Origin: Paenibacillus sp. XY044
GTDB taxonomy: Bacteria; Bacillota; Bacilli; Paenibacillales; Paenibacillaceae
DNA length: 64,000 bases
Direction: 5' to 3'
Assembly: GCF_002257645.1 (NCBI RefSeq)
Contig: NZ_NQMO01000003.1
Span: 496,001 to 560,000 of the forward strand
Numbering within the stretch: the stretch's first letter is position 1; every line of letters starts with the position of its first letter. The position numbers and the translations under genes are program-made. The notes below the pieces were generated by a model. The model was not told the DNA's origin, made no database searches, and saw only the letters and a list, made by a program, of their open reading frames with translations. Positions 8,180 through 16,219 of the stretch are shown piece by piece.

Positions 8180-9058
8180 CTACGACAAAAACGCAATGAA
8201 CCGTTTCGATGCAGCCGAAAGAGGAACGTTTTTGAGCGTCGCAATACCGATGTGCCGAAGCGGGACCGAGGGTGTCAAAGGAATTTCCACCAGTTTGCCC
8301 GAGGCTAATTCTTCGGTGATGAATTGGCGCGTGATGAAGGTAAGCCCGAATCCGCTCTGGGCAAACTGCACCAGGAGATCAAGGCTGCCAAGCTCGAATT
8401 CCGGATGAAACGTGGTGCCATGAGCCCCGGCATAGCTGTCCAGAAATCGCCGTGTACTTCCTCCAGGCTCCAGAAGCAGCAGCGGGTATTGGTGAAGCTC
8501 CTCCAAAGGCAGCGGCTGCCGGGCCAGTTCTGCATATTTCGGATGTCCGACAAGGCAGTCCTGCTGGGGCGCGCTTGGCCGAAAATCGATTTTGGGATCG
8601 TCCGCGGGCAGGTTCACGATCCCGAAGTCAATTTTTCCTTCTTTTAACAAAGCGATCGTTTCCGGTGTCGTCCGGTTCGTGACATGGACCCGAATTTCCG
8701 GATACTCCTGATGAAACTGCTCGAGGCATGGCAGCAGGTAGTGCTTGCACAAAGTGTCACTGGCTCCGATATGGATTTCCCCAAGCAGCAGATTTTGCAT
8801 CTCGGCCATCTTCTTCTCCCCGATGTCCAGCATCTGCATGGCCTGTTCCACATAGCCGTACAATACTTCACCTTCCGCGGTTAACGTAACTCCTTTCGCC
8901 GTTCTGAAAAACAAAGACCCGCCCAGAGCGCCTTCCAATTGTTTTAACGTATGACTGACCGCAGGCTGGGTAATATGCTGCTGCTCCGCCGCCTTCGTCA
9001 AACTGCCGAGCTTGGCTGTCCAATAAAAAACACGGTACCATTCCATTTGAATGTTCAT
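8180..9058 (-). CDS. LysR-family transcriptional regulator
   Basis: 292-residue LysR regulator. The winged HTH fills residues ~1-60 (YWTAKLGSLTKAAEQQHITQ, then PAVSHTLKQLE), followed by the linker helix and a periplasmic-binding-like effector domain (EIHIGASDTLCKHYLLPCLE onward). The ATG at 9058 is preferred over one two codons earlier because GAGG lies 8 nt before it and only 2 nt before the earlier one. It is divergent from the PurA paralogue with ~107 bp between starts, the classical arrangement for a LysR controlling its neighbour. The effector may be a purine-related compound (inference from context only). Confidence 0.9.
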   Translation of the reverse strand: MNIQMEWYRVFYWTAKLGSLTKAAEQQHITQPAVSHTLKQLEGALGGSLFFRTAKGVTLTAEGEVLYGYVEQAMQMLDIGEKKMAEMQNLLLGEIHIGASDTLCKHYLLPCLEQFHQEYPEIRVHVTNRTTPETIALLKEGKIDFGIVNLPADDPKIDFRPSAPQQDCLVGHPKYAELARQPLPLEELHQYPLLLLEPGGSTRRFLDSYAGAHGTTFHPEFELGSLDLLVQFAQSGFGLTFITRQFITEELASGKLVEIPLTPSVPLRHIGIATLKNVPLSAASKRFIAFLS

Positions 9059-9099
9059 AGTCATTACCTCATTTTATATAGATCATTATTAATATCAAT

Positions 9100-9129
9100 T
9101 TTACTTATGAGATTCACCCAAATTATAAT
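9100..9129 (+). promoter_or_regulatory. Sigma-A type promoter for the PurA paralogue
   Basis: TTTACT (-35, 9100-9105), 18-bp spacer, TATAAT (-10, 9124-9129). It lies in the LysR/PurA divergent region, 37 bp before the start codon. Confidence 0.6.
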
Positions 9130-9165
9130 GATCCGTGTAAAGGAAAACAAGAGGAGGCTAGACTA

Positions 9166-10452
9166 TTGACCGTAACAGCAATTGTTGGAGCCAATTGGGG
9201 CGATGAAGGAAAAGGCAAGATGACGGATGTGCTGGCAGCCAAATCATCTTACGTGGTGAGATATCAGGGCGGAAGCAATGCCGGGCACACGATCATCAAC
9301 GAATACGGCAAGTTCGGCCTGCATATGCTGCCTTCCGGCGTATTTTATCCGCATGTGACGAATGTGATCGGACCCGGCACGGCGCTGGACGTGAACGTAC
9401 TGATGAGCGAACGGGAAGCTTTGCTGGCTAGAGGCGTTCCCGCGCCGAAATTGGCCGTATCGGATCGTGCGCAGGTCGTCCTGCCTATCCACCGGCTGCT
9501 GGATGAGCTGGAGGAGGAGCGTTTGGGGTCACGCAGCTTTGGCTCGACCAAGCAGGGGATCGCTCCGTTTTATGCAGACAAATATGCCAAGCTCGGCGTG
9601 CAGGTGGCCGATCTGTACGACGAAGAAAGACTTCGGCGCAGGCTGGAACAAATGCTGGAAGCTAAAAATGTTCTGCTGGCACACCTCTACGGCCATCGGC
9701 CTCTAGGACCGGAGGATCTGATGCCTGCCTTGTTGGAGCAAGGTGAGAAGCTTCGTCCCTTCGTGTGCGATACGACCCAAATGCTGAATGAGGCTTACCG
9801 GAAAGGGGAAGGCATCTTGCTGGAAGGACAGCTTGGAGCGCTGCGGGATCCGGACCACGGCATTTATCCGTTCTCCACGTCCTCTTCAACGTTGGCGGGA
9901 TTCGCGCCGGTCGGTGCCGGCCTGCCGCCGTATGCGATTTCCCAAGTGGTGACCGTGGTCAAAGGCTATTCGAGCTGCGTCGGTGCCGGCCCGTTCGTTA
10001 CCGAACTAGCAGGTGAAGAAGCGGAGGAGCTGCGCCGGCGCGGAGGCGATGCGGGCGAATACGGCGTATTAACCGGACGCCCGAGACGCGTGGGCTGGTT
10101 CGATGCGGTAGCTACCCGCTACGGCTGCATGATTCAGGGAGCTACCGAAATTGCCTTAACGAATCTTGACGTGCTCGGATACCTGGACCAAATCCCTGTG
10201 TGCGTCGGATATCAGCTTGCAGACGGAACGGTGACCGACCGGTTTCCGGTGAGCGCAAAGCTGGACGAGGCCAAGCCGGTCCTGCATCATTTCAAGGGAT
10301 GGAACTGTGACATTACCGGTATTCGTTCCTTTGAAGAGCTGCCTGAGGCGGCGAAGCGGTATATCGATGTGATCGAAGTGGCTACGCGAGTAAAAGTAAA
10401 ATACGTTTCCGTGGGACCTAAAAGGGACCAACTGATCTCACGCGATCTGTAG
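9166..10452 (+). CDS. Adenylosuccinate synthetase paralogue
   Basis: 428-residue member of the PurA family, which joins IMP and aspartate with GTP to give adenylosuccinate. The GTP/IMP loop (NWGDEGKGKMTD, Asp13) and the NAGH segment (His41) are at the positions known for the enzyme, and TGRPRRVGWFDAV is intact. Other stretches differ from the usual Bacillus PurA: STKQGIAPFY instead of the common TxxGIGPxY, and EGQLGALRDPDHGIYPFSTS instead of EGAQGxLLDIDxGTYPY. TTG start after GAGGAGG. A paralogue paired with a LysR regulator, rather than the housekeeping copy in a purine or DNA-replication neighbourhood, is the likely identity; catalytic activity is plausible but unproven. Confidence 0.85.
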   Translation: MTVTAIVGANWGDEGKGKMTDVLAAKSSYVVRYQGGSNAGHTIINEYGKFGLHMLPSGVFYPHVTNVIGPGTALDVNVLMSEREALLARGVPAPKLAVSDRAQVVLPIHRLLDELEEERLGSRSFGSTKQGIAPFYADKYAKLGVQVADLYDEERLRRRLEQMLEAKNVLLAHLYGHRPLGPEDLMPALLEQGEKLRPFVCDTTQMLNEAYRKGEGILLEGQLGALRDPDHGIYPFSTSSSTLAGFAPVGAGLPPYAISQVVTVVKGYSSCVGAGPFVTELAGEEAEELRRRGGDAGEYGVLTGRPRRVGWFDAVATRYGCMIQGATEIALTNLDVLGYLDQIPVCVGYQLADGTVTDRFPVSAKLDEAKPVLHHFKGWNCDITGIRSFEELPEAAKRYIDVIEVATRVKVKYVSVGPKRDQLISRDL

Positions 10453-10539
10453 AGCTTCACAATATGTGGAGGAAGTAGATTTTACAGCCGAGAACCAGCC
10501 CAGGATTCCGGCTTAGTTTCCCGAGTAACGATGAATCAG

Positions 10540-10577
10540 AACGGTTTTCCCTCAGAGAAGGGGAAGCCGTTTTTTTG
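10540..10577 (+). terminator. Intrinsic terminator after the PurA paralogue
   Basis: AACGGTTTTCCC and GGGGAAGCCGTT form a stem around TCAGAGAA, followed by a run of T. It lies between the PurA paralogue and the SRAP-like gene. Confidence 0.85.
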
Positions 10578-10652
10578 TTGTGGAAGCTGCCGGCACATGA
10601 ATAATTTCCCTCCAATGGCAAACAATACGGGATAAAGGGAGGCTGATGCTTC

Positions 10653-11327
10653 ATGTGTCAACGTTTTTCCATGGCCGCCGAGCTGCCGGAGGTTCAGGAG
10701 CATTTTCAAATCGACCGGGTGATGTACTACTATAAAAACCGCTACAACATTAGTCCGACGCAGCATATGCCGGTGGTGCTCCAGCAGGACGGGGCGCGAA
10801 TCCTGGACGAATTCCGCTGGGGCTTTATCCCTTATTGGGGGAAAGACGCGATCAACGCGGATCTTCGGAATGTACACCAGAACCCCAGTTACCGGAAAAT
10901 GGTGGACAAGCAGCGCTGCGTGATCCCCTGCAACGGGTTTTATTATTGGAAAAAGGAAGGCAAGAAGTCTTATCCCGTCCGTGTAGTGTTGAAAAACCGC
11001 GGCATGTTCGGGGTGGCCGGTTTGTATGAAATATGGCGGGATACGCGGGGGGAACCGCTGCGCACCTGCACCTTGGTCATGACGGATGCCAACCCGCTGA
11101 TCGGTGAATTCGACAGCCGGATGCCGGCGATTCTGTCTCCCGGGGACATGGACCGCTGGCTCGATGAACATACGATGGAACTCGACGCGCTGAATCCGAT
11201 TCTCCGTACGCATACGGCGGAAGAAATGCATCTATACGCGGTAACGCCGCTCATCGACAACGACGCGCACGACACGGAGGAATGCATCCAGGAAATGGAC
11301 CTGGAGCGGGCCTGGGTGAAGCGTTAA
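10653..11327 (+). CDS. SRAP (YedK/HMCES) family protein with altered active site
   Basis: 224-residue SOS-response-associated-peptidase fold. Active members use Cys2 to form a thiazolidine crosslink with abasic sites in single-stranded DNA, helped by an Asn, a Glu and a His. Here Cys2 (MCQRF) and the Asn (INAD, Asn68) are present. The Glu position, normally in GFYEW, is Tyr98 (GFYYW), and the His before D/N-RMP is replaced by Asp154 (FDSRMP). The usual NARAET is NADLRN. Fold segments such as WGFIPYWGKD and RCVIPCNGF are kept. Crosslinking via Cys2 might remain, but reversal and peptidase-type chemistry are doubtful. Single gene between two terminators. Confidence 0.85.
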   Translation: MCQRFSMAAELPEVQEHFQIDRVMYYYKNRYNISPTQHMPVVLQQDGARILDEFRWGFIPYWGKDAINADLRNVHQNPSYRKMVDKQRCVIPCNGFYYWKKEGKKSYPVRVVLKNRGMFGVAGLYEIWRDTRGEPLRTCTLVMTDANPLIGEFDSRMPAILSPGDMDRWLDEHTMELDALNPILRTHTAEEMHLYAVTPLIDNDAHDTEECIQEMDLERAWVKR

Positions 11328-11353
11328 ATTGATCGTAGTCTATTATTGCTCAT

Positions 11354-11428
11354 GAAAAATCCTTGCGGCTGAGCAGTGGAAGGAGATCCAACGCCTTTTC
11401 GTGCCGACTCAGCTCCAAGGATTTTTTG
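11354..11428 (+). terminator. Intrinsic terminator after the SRAP-like gene
   Basis: Arms AAAAATCCTTG-GGCTGAG and CTCAGC-CAAGGATTTTTT with a long loop, ending in a T-run. Confidence 0.7.
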
Positions 11429-11452
11429 GATTTACCAGCGATTTCCGCCAAA

Positions 11453-11481
11453 TTGACAACCCGGAATACATCTCCTATAAT
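11453..11481 (+). promoter_or_regulatory. Consensus sigma-A promoter for the TetR gene
   Basis: TTGACA (11453-11458), exactly 17 bp, TATAAT (11476-11481). This perfect consensus gives an expected transcript start near 11488 and a ~125-nt leader before the ATG at 11614. Confidence 0.85.
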
Positions 11482-11613
11482 TTCGACTAGTATCTATATA
11501 GAATGAACTAAAGAAATGAATGTTATAGCCATATTTGGCCGTTATCATAGGATGTTCAATTCAAAAACTTTTTGTTCAATCTATCTAAGTCAATGAAAAA
11601 AGGTGGACCTACA

Positions 11614-12267
11614 ATGTCTCCGCGTACCAAAGAACAAAATGAGGAAATCCGCAGGCAGCGGCAGCAGGAAATACTGCAGGCGGCTATGCGCGTGTATGTC
11701 GAGAAGGGTTATGCGGCTTCCGAAGTCAGCGATATTGCGGATCGTGCGGGGCTTGCCCATGGACTTGTATTTTATTATTTTAAAAATAAGAAGAACCTGT
11801 TCAGAGCGCTGTATGAAACGATGATGGAGGAATCCCGGCGGTATACGGATGCTTTTTTTGCACAGGATCTGCCGGTGCCCGAGCTGCTTGAATCCTACGC
11901 ACGAATCGTTTGCGAACGTGTCATGGAGAATCCGGTCATGTCCCGTTTTTACATGCGGATCAGCCTGGACATCCATTTTCTCTATACGCCGGATGAAATT
12001 TCACCGTTTGATTGGGTGAAGAGCTTTATGCTGCCGATGACTCGGGCGATTGACAGGGGAATCGCAGATGGCGAGATCCGGAAGGGTGACGCACACTTAA
12101 TGGCGATGCAGTTTTGGGGTTCGGTGAGCCAGGGGATGGCTTATTTGGACCAATCCAAACAAGAGATGGAAGCTCAAAGTCTGCCGGATGCGGAGATCAC
12201 AACGAAGCTCACAGAGATGCTCGATCAAATTGTAGAATCAGCGGTCTCCTTGATCAAAGGGGGCTGA
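11614..12267 (+). CDS. TetR/AcrR family transcriptional regulator
   Basis: 217-residue TetR-type repressor. The HTH is RQQEILQAAMRVYVEKGYAA then VSDIADRAGLAHGLVFYYF, followed by the conserved NKKNLF segment. The rest is an all-helical ligand domain ending with DQIVESAVSLIKGG. The ATG at 11614 (MSPRTKEQ) follows AAAGGTGG; an upstream in-frame ATG at 11572 has no ribosome binding site. It is driven by a near-ideal promoter. A palindrome TTGACT-N8-AGTCAA stands right after the gene over the promoter of the next gene and is a candidate target site for this protein. Confidence 0.9.
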   Translation: MSPRTKEQNEEIRRQRQQEILQAAMRVYVEKGYAASEVSDIADRAGLAHGLVFYYFKNKKNLFRALYETMMEESRRYTDAFFAQDLPVPELLESYARIVCERVMENPVMSRFYMRISLDIHFLYTPDEISPFDWVKSFMLPMTRAIDRGIADGEIRKGDAHLMAMQFWGSVSQGMAYLDQSKQEMEAQSLPDAEITTKLTEMLDQIVESAVSLIKGG

Positions 12268-12285
12268 TTTTTTTTGCATTTTATA

Positions 12286-12314
12286 TTGACTTATAAATCA
12301 GTCAAAAATAAAAT
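12286..12314 (+). promoter_or_regulatory. Promoter with overlapping palindromic operator
   Basis: TTGACT (-35, 12286-12291), 17-bp spacer, TAAAAT (-10, 12309-12314). The palindrome TTGACT-TATAAATC-AGTCAA (12286-12305) covers the -35 and most of the spacer, so a bound repressor would block polymerase. The TetR gene ending at 12267 is the obvious candidate. Confidence 0.65.
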
Positions 12315-12338
12315 GAAGGCAAGGAGAGTGATATTTTG

Positions 12339-12818
12339 ATGTTATTGGAAATGAAGAAGCAGGCATTCGATGCGTTACCGGACGCAGAACTTTTATTGGC
12401 TTGTGTCGAGCCGGCCGTCAGGGCGGTACAGGGAAGAGATGCTGCCGATAAGGCAAGCGTGATTCGGTCGCTCCGTCCTGATCAGCAGCAAGTTTTCATG
12501 ATAAGACTGCTGTACCCTGCGTGCCAGTCGGAGCCGGACTTTCAAGGCTGGATCCGCTATTTACTCGATACTCCTGGATACTGGCAGGGAGTTCACGGCG
12601 GATTGCATTTTTTCGGCGAAACGGAAGTCATCCGGCTCCTGAGCGACGCCAAAGATGTAATGGAAAGAAGCGTTATTATTTCGGACACGAATACTGCGAA
12701 CCCTCATCCTGAAATCTCTCCTTTATACGAACAATTCAGACTTGCCTTCGACGACACCATTCAGCGGATCAGCAGATATATTCGGAATCATCCGGATTCA
12801 TTCATACGCCTCATTTAA
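12339..12818 (+). CDS. Unknown protein, probably under TetR control
   Basis: 159-residue soluble protein I do not recognise; parts (LRPDQQQVFMIRLLYPACQS, GVHGGLHFF) are faintly like the DUF4375/DMP19 group, but not enough to name it. No signal peptide or membrane segment. AAGGAG lies 12 nt before the ATG and 9 nt before a TTG one codon upstream (12336), so either start is possible. It has its own promoter, overlapped by a palindrome that probably binds the TetR regulator upstream. The SRPBCC gene follows after 45 nt with its own strong ribosome binding site and may be co-transcribed. Confidence 0.7.
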   Translation: MLLEMKKQAFDALPDAELLLACVEPAVRAVQGRDAADKASVIRSLRPDQQQVFMIRLLYPACQSEPDFQGWIRYLLDTPGYWQGVHGGLHFFGETEVIRLLSDAKDVMERSVIISDTNTANPHPEISPLYEQFRLAFDDTIQRISRYIRNHPDSFIRLI

Positions 12819-12863
12819 TTAAATGCCCGTTTGACCAAAAAATGGAATGGAGGAGGATGACAA

Positions 12864-13280
12864 GTGGCAACGATTTATAAAGAAATTTGGATAGAAGCAG
12901 CTCCGGAACTCGTTTGGGATGTCGTCCGTGACGTCGGAGCCGTGCATAAGCGGTTCGTGCCGGATTACACGGCTGAGACGCATTTTGACGGGGTGAACCG
13001 GCTGATTCATTTCAGCAACGGCAATATTGTAAAAGAGCTGATCGTTACCCGGAATGATGAACTGAGACGAATGGCTTATGCCGTCGTGGAAACGAAAATG
13101 CCGCTGCTGCACCATCATGCCTCGTTTCAGGTGTTCGAGAACAGCGGCAGTCGCTGCCGTCTCGTGTGGATCACCGATTTCTTGCCGGACCATCTGGCAG
13201 CGGAAATTCAGATCCGTGTCGATCGGGGTGCCGAAGTCATGAAGCGGACCATCGAATCCGAAGCGCAGAACAATTTGTAG
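12864..13280 (+). CDS. SRPBCC family protein
   Basis: 138-residue protein with the START/Bet v1-like (polyketide cyclase/dehydrase) layout: N-terminal YKEIWIEAAPELVWDVVRDV, a central beta-rich part, and a C-terminal long helix (AEVMKRTIESEAQNNL). These folds bind hydrophobic ligands; the ligand here is unknown. GTG start after GGAGGA. It follows the unknown gene at 12339 by 45 nt with no terminator between, so it may belong to the same TetR-controlled unit. A hairpin (13290-13322) without a T-run follows. Confidence 0.82.
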   Translation: MATIYKEIWIEAAPELVWDVVRDVGAVHKRFVPDYTAETHFDGVNRLIHFSNGNIVKELIVTRNDELRRMAYAVVETKMPLLHHHASFQVFENSGSRCRLVWITDFLPDHLAAEIQIRVDRGAEVMKRTIESEAQNNL

Positions 13281-13460
13281 CCAATCCGTCAGGTCCATTC
13301 GTGATTCATGCGGGTGGACCTGTCGTTTATGCAAATGATCCCGGCCGATCCGCATATTTAAAAAGGGGGCTGGGAAAGTTAACCGGTAACGGCCAAAGTA
13401 CATATTCCTTGGTCCAGGCACATTTTTGCCATATATTCAACATGGAGGTAAGAAGCAGCG

Positions 13461-14063
13461 ATGTCCAAGGATTTTATCGAAGCACTAAAGAGAAGACGGT
13501 CCATTTATACCATCAGTAAACAGAACGTGACCACCGATGAGCGAATTCAGGAAATCGTGGAGGACGCGGTAAAGCACGCACCTTCATCGTTCAATTCCCA
13601 AACCTCACGCGTGGTCGTTCTTCTCGGGTCACCCCATGACCGACTGTGGGATATTACGGAGGATATTCTGCGCGAGGTCGTCAACAACCCGGAGGCGTTC
13701 AAATCAACCGAGCAAAAGATCGGCTCGTTCCGCAGCGGATATGGTACCGTATTGTTTTTTGAAGATATGGACGTCGTCCGCAAATTCCAGGATCAATTTT
13801 CTGCCTACAGCGACAACTTCCCGATCTGGTCCAACCAGACCTCCGGGATGGTGCAGCTGATCGTATGGACGCAGCTTGAGCTAGAAGGCTTCGGCGCTTC
13901 GCTTCAGCATTACAACCCGCTGATCGATGAGCGCGTTCGCGGAGAATGGAACCTGCCTGAGTCCTGGAAGCTGATTGCCCAAATGCCTTTCGGCAAGCCG
14001 ACGGCGCCGGCGGGAGATAAGGAGTTCCAGCCGATCGAGGAGCGCGTCAAAGTGATTCGCTAA
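13461..14063 (+). CDS. Nitroreductase family protein (YdgI/HBN1-like)
   Basis: 200-residue FMN-dependent oxidoreductase of the short nitroreductase group often called fatty-acid-repression mutant or HBN1-like. Visible hallmarks are KRRRSIYTISKQN at the N-terminus, HAPSSFNSQTSRVVVLLG as the FMN site, and LQHYNPLID with AQMPFGKP towards the end. Activity on nitro compounds or quinones with NAD(P)H is expected from the family. ATG follows a GGAGGT site; TTGGTC-N17-TATATT upstream is a weak promoter candidate. Single gene with a terminator behind it. Confidence 0.88.
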   Translation: MSKDFIEALKRRRSIYTISKQNVTTDERIQEIVEDAVKHAPSSFNSQTSRVVVLLGSPHDRLWDITEDILREVVNNPEAFKSTEQKIGSFRSGYGTVLFFEDMDVVRKFQDQFSAYSDNFPIWSNQTSGMVQLIVWTQLELEGFGASLQHYNPLIDERVRGEWNLPESWKLIAQMPFGKPTAPAGDKEFQPIEERVKVIR

Positions 14064-14089
14064 TCTATTGCGATATTTGCAGCAAATGC

Positions 14090-14127
14090 CACCCGGAGGT
14101 CCTTTATGAGGATGCCGGGTGTTTTTG
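14090..14127 (+). terminator. Intrinsic terminator after the nitroreductase gene
   Basis: CACCCGG and CCGGGTG stem followed by TTTTTG. Confidence 0.8.
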
Positions 14128-14239
14128 TGTACCAGTGCATACCAATCGTGTCCGACTGGCGCGAAGACCTCTTTATGTTATAATATTTATTTTAGAAGAC
14201 GACTTGCATGTAAAGGTCCTCAGCGAAGGAGGAATGAGA

Positions 14240-15511
14240 ATGAAACGGTGGAAACAATGGACGGGCATGGGTCTCCTGTTCTGTTTATTGCTCTCTGCCT
14301 GCACATCAGAGAAGGAAGAGCCCGCGTCCGTGCCTGTCCCGAGTCCCGAGCCTGCTGAGCTGGGACAAACGCTGACCGTGGTGCCGACAGAATCAGCTAA
14401 GTCCGCTGCGGAAGATAAATCCCAATACCAAATACAGACCCGCTTGACGGACTTCCAGCTCCTCAGCGGAACGACTGGCATCGCGTGGGGGCTGACGCGA
14501 AATGAGCTGCGGATGTACCTGACGGAAGATAACGGAAAAACATGGGTCAACATCTCGCCGGCTTCCAATGTACAATTTCCCGACAATTTAAAATATGGAA
14601 GAGACCTTTATTTTAAGGACCGGATGAACGGCTGGTTGGTCCGGAGCGCATCCGGTACGTCAGAGACGATTGTTCTCCATACGACGGATGGTGGAAATTC
14701 CTGGAAGATAGCTTCCATCCCGGACAAAAATAAAGTGTCCTCGATCTTTTTCGATTCGAATACCGTCGGCTGGATTCTGTTAACGGCGGAATCGTCGACA
14801 GGCAAGCAGAATAAAACGCTGTATACAACCGAAGACGGCGGAGCCAAATGGAAGATGGTGATGCACAATTATATCAGCAGCAACCAGACGTCGACGCAGG
14901 GAGCGATTCCACCGCTCGGTTATGCGAGGGGAATGACCTTCACCAGTCCATCCAAAGGCTTTACGATGATACAGGAACTGGGGGTCCCTAAGCTGTACCA
15001 TACACAGGATGGGGGCAGTGAGTGGAATGAAGGGCCGGCTTTTTTTAACCGGGACAAGCTGGCAGCCTGCAGCGGATTTATCCCGTCAAGCCCTGAATTT
15101 TTCGATACGTCCAATACAGAAGGCTGGATTCCGGTCGGCTGCCAGGTCGGAGATTCATCAAAATACAACGGATTTTTCACGACGGACCAAGGTCAGACGT
15201 GGACGTTCGTCCCTTTTAACCTCGGTTGGAATCATGGGGTAAACCAGTCGCTTCGCCCTTCATTTATTAATTCTACGCAAGGTTGGGCCCTGGTCGGAAA
15301 TCTGCTGTATCACACCGAGGATCAAGGAAAGACGTGGACGCCCCTGCCGGCAAGCCGGGTGCTGACCAGTATAATGAATGAATATCCCGAAGTCGGGAAG
15401 CTTCAGTTTAGCTCCCAGCGCGTCGGCTGGATACTCGTTGAGAAGAATGACGAAATGCGATCGAGGCTCCTTCAGACGATCGACGGCGGAATTACCTGGA
15501 AAGTGCTCTGA
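14240..15511 (+). CDS. YCF48/BNR-repeat lipoprotein
   Basis: 423-residue surface lipoprotein. The signal peptide ends in the lipobox LLSAC with Cys21. The mature part carries several Asp-box-like turns, each a DGG/DQG-x-x-W motif: EDNGKTWVNI, TDGGNSWKI, EDGGAKWKM, QDGGSEWNE, TDQGQTWTF, EDQGKTWTPL and IDGGITWKVL. This spacing indicates a seven-bladed beta-propeller of the YCF48/photosynthesis-stability-factor type, common in Firmicutes as envelope proteins without known substrate. ATG at 14240 chosen because AAGGAGG ends 7 nt before it; the ATG at 14234 is too close. The DUF2500 gene follows about 110 nt later. Confidence 0.85.
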   Translation: MKRWKQWTGMGLLFCLLLSACTSEKEEPASVPVPSPEPAELGQTLTVVPTESAKSAAEDKSQYQIQTRLTDFQLLSGTTGIAWGLTRNELRMYLTEDNGKTWVNISPASNVQFPDNLKYGRDLYFKDRMNGWLVRSASGTSETIVLHTTDGGNSWKIASIPDKNKVSSIFFDSNTVGWILLTAESSTGKQNKTLYTTEDGGAKWKMVMHNYISSNQTSTQGAIPPLGYARGMTFTSPSKGFTMIQELGVPKLYHTQDGGSEWNEGPAFFNRDKLAACSGFIPSSPEFFDTSNTEGWIPVGCQVGDSSKYNGFFTTDQGQTWTFVPFNLGWNHGVNQSLRPSFINSTQGWALVGNLLYHTEDQGKTWTPLPASRVLTSIMNEYPEVGKLQFSSQRVGWILVEKNDEMRSRLLQTIDGGITWKVL

Positions 15512-15619
15512 TCCCGTAAGTTTGGCATCAAGTTCTTCAAAACGACGCATATACTGTTAATGACCATGCTATGCGTGTCACTGTGAAGCTTGAAGCTGGT
15601 GGATGGAAGGGGGAAGAGC

Positions 15620-16051
15620 ATGGGAGATACGTCTTTCTGGATGTTCGATTTCTTCGGAAAGGTCATGCCGATCTTTTTTGTCGTTGTTATCGGAATTATT
15701 CTACTGTCTGCCGGAAAAGGAATTCTGCAGTGGGGGCGCAACAACAAGCAGCCCGTGCTCACAGTGGATTCCCGGATTGTCAGCAAACGCAGTCAGGTCA
15801 GCCATCATCAACATCAAGATACCAATGACCATCTATCCAGCCATACGAAAACGACCTATTACCTTACTTTCGAAGTGGAGAGCGGGGACCGGATGGAGTT
15901 TGCGGTCAGCGGAGAGCAGTACGGTTTATGCGCCGAAGGCGATGCCGGACGCCTTACCTTCCAGGGAACGAGATACCTGGGATTTCAACGCTACATGCGC
16001 GTATCCGGCGAAGAAGGCACCCCGGGCTCTTACCGGAGCATGAACCATTAG
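15620..16051 (+). CDS. DUF2500 family membrane protein
   Basis: 143-residue protein with one N-terminal membrane segment (VMPIFFVVVIGIILLSAG) and a soluble domain typical of DUF2500: VLTVDSRIVSKRSQVSHH, TTYYLTFEVESGDRMEFAV and GLCAEGDAGRLTFQGTRYLG. No function is known. The ATG at 15620 (MGDTSFW) follows AAGGGGGAAG; an ATG ten codons upstream lacks a site. A terminator follows. Confidence 0.85.
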   Translation: MGDTSFWMFDFFGKVMPIFFVVVIGIILLSAGKGILQWGRNNKQPVLTVDSRIVSKRSQVSHHQHQDTNDHLSSHTKTTYYLTFEVESGDRMEFAVSGEQYGLCAEGDAGRLTFQGTRYLGFQRYMRVSGEEGTPGSYRSMNH

Positions 16052-16086
16052 GTTCCGGGAAAAGAATCAATGAACGGTAAGAATCC

Positions 16087-16128
16087 AAGCGCTGAGGCAG
16101 AACGATCTGCCGCAGGCGCTTTTTTTTC
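16087..16128 (+). terminator. Intrinsic terminator after the DUF2500 gene
   Basis: AAGCGC and GCGCTT outer arms with a GGCAG/CTGCC inner stem, then eight T. Confidence 0.85.
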
Positions 16129-16219
16129 TGAGCTCCGTGCAGCATGGACGTTTCTTGATTCTCTGGTTGCGGTAAGGTTAAATAGAGACATCGAGAATAG
16201 ATCTTAAGGAGGAATGGTC

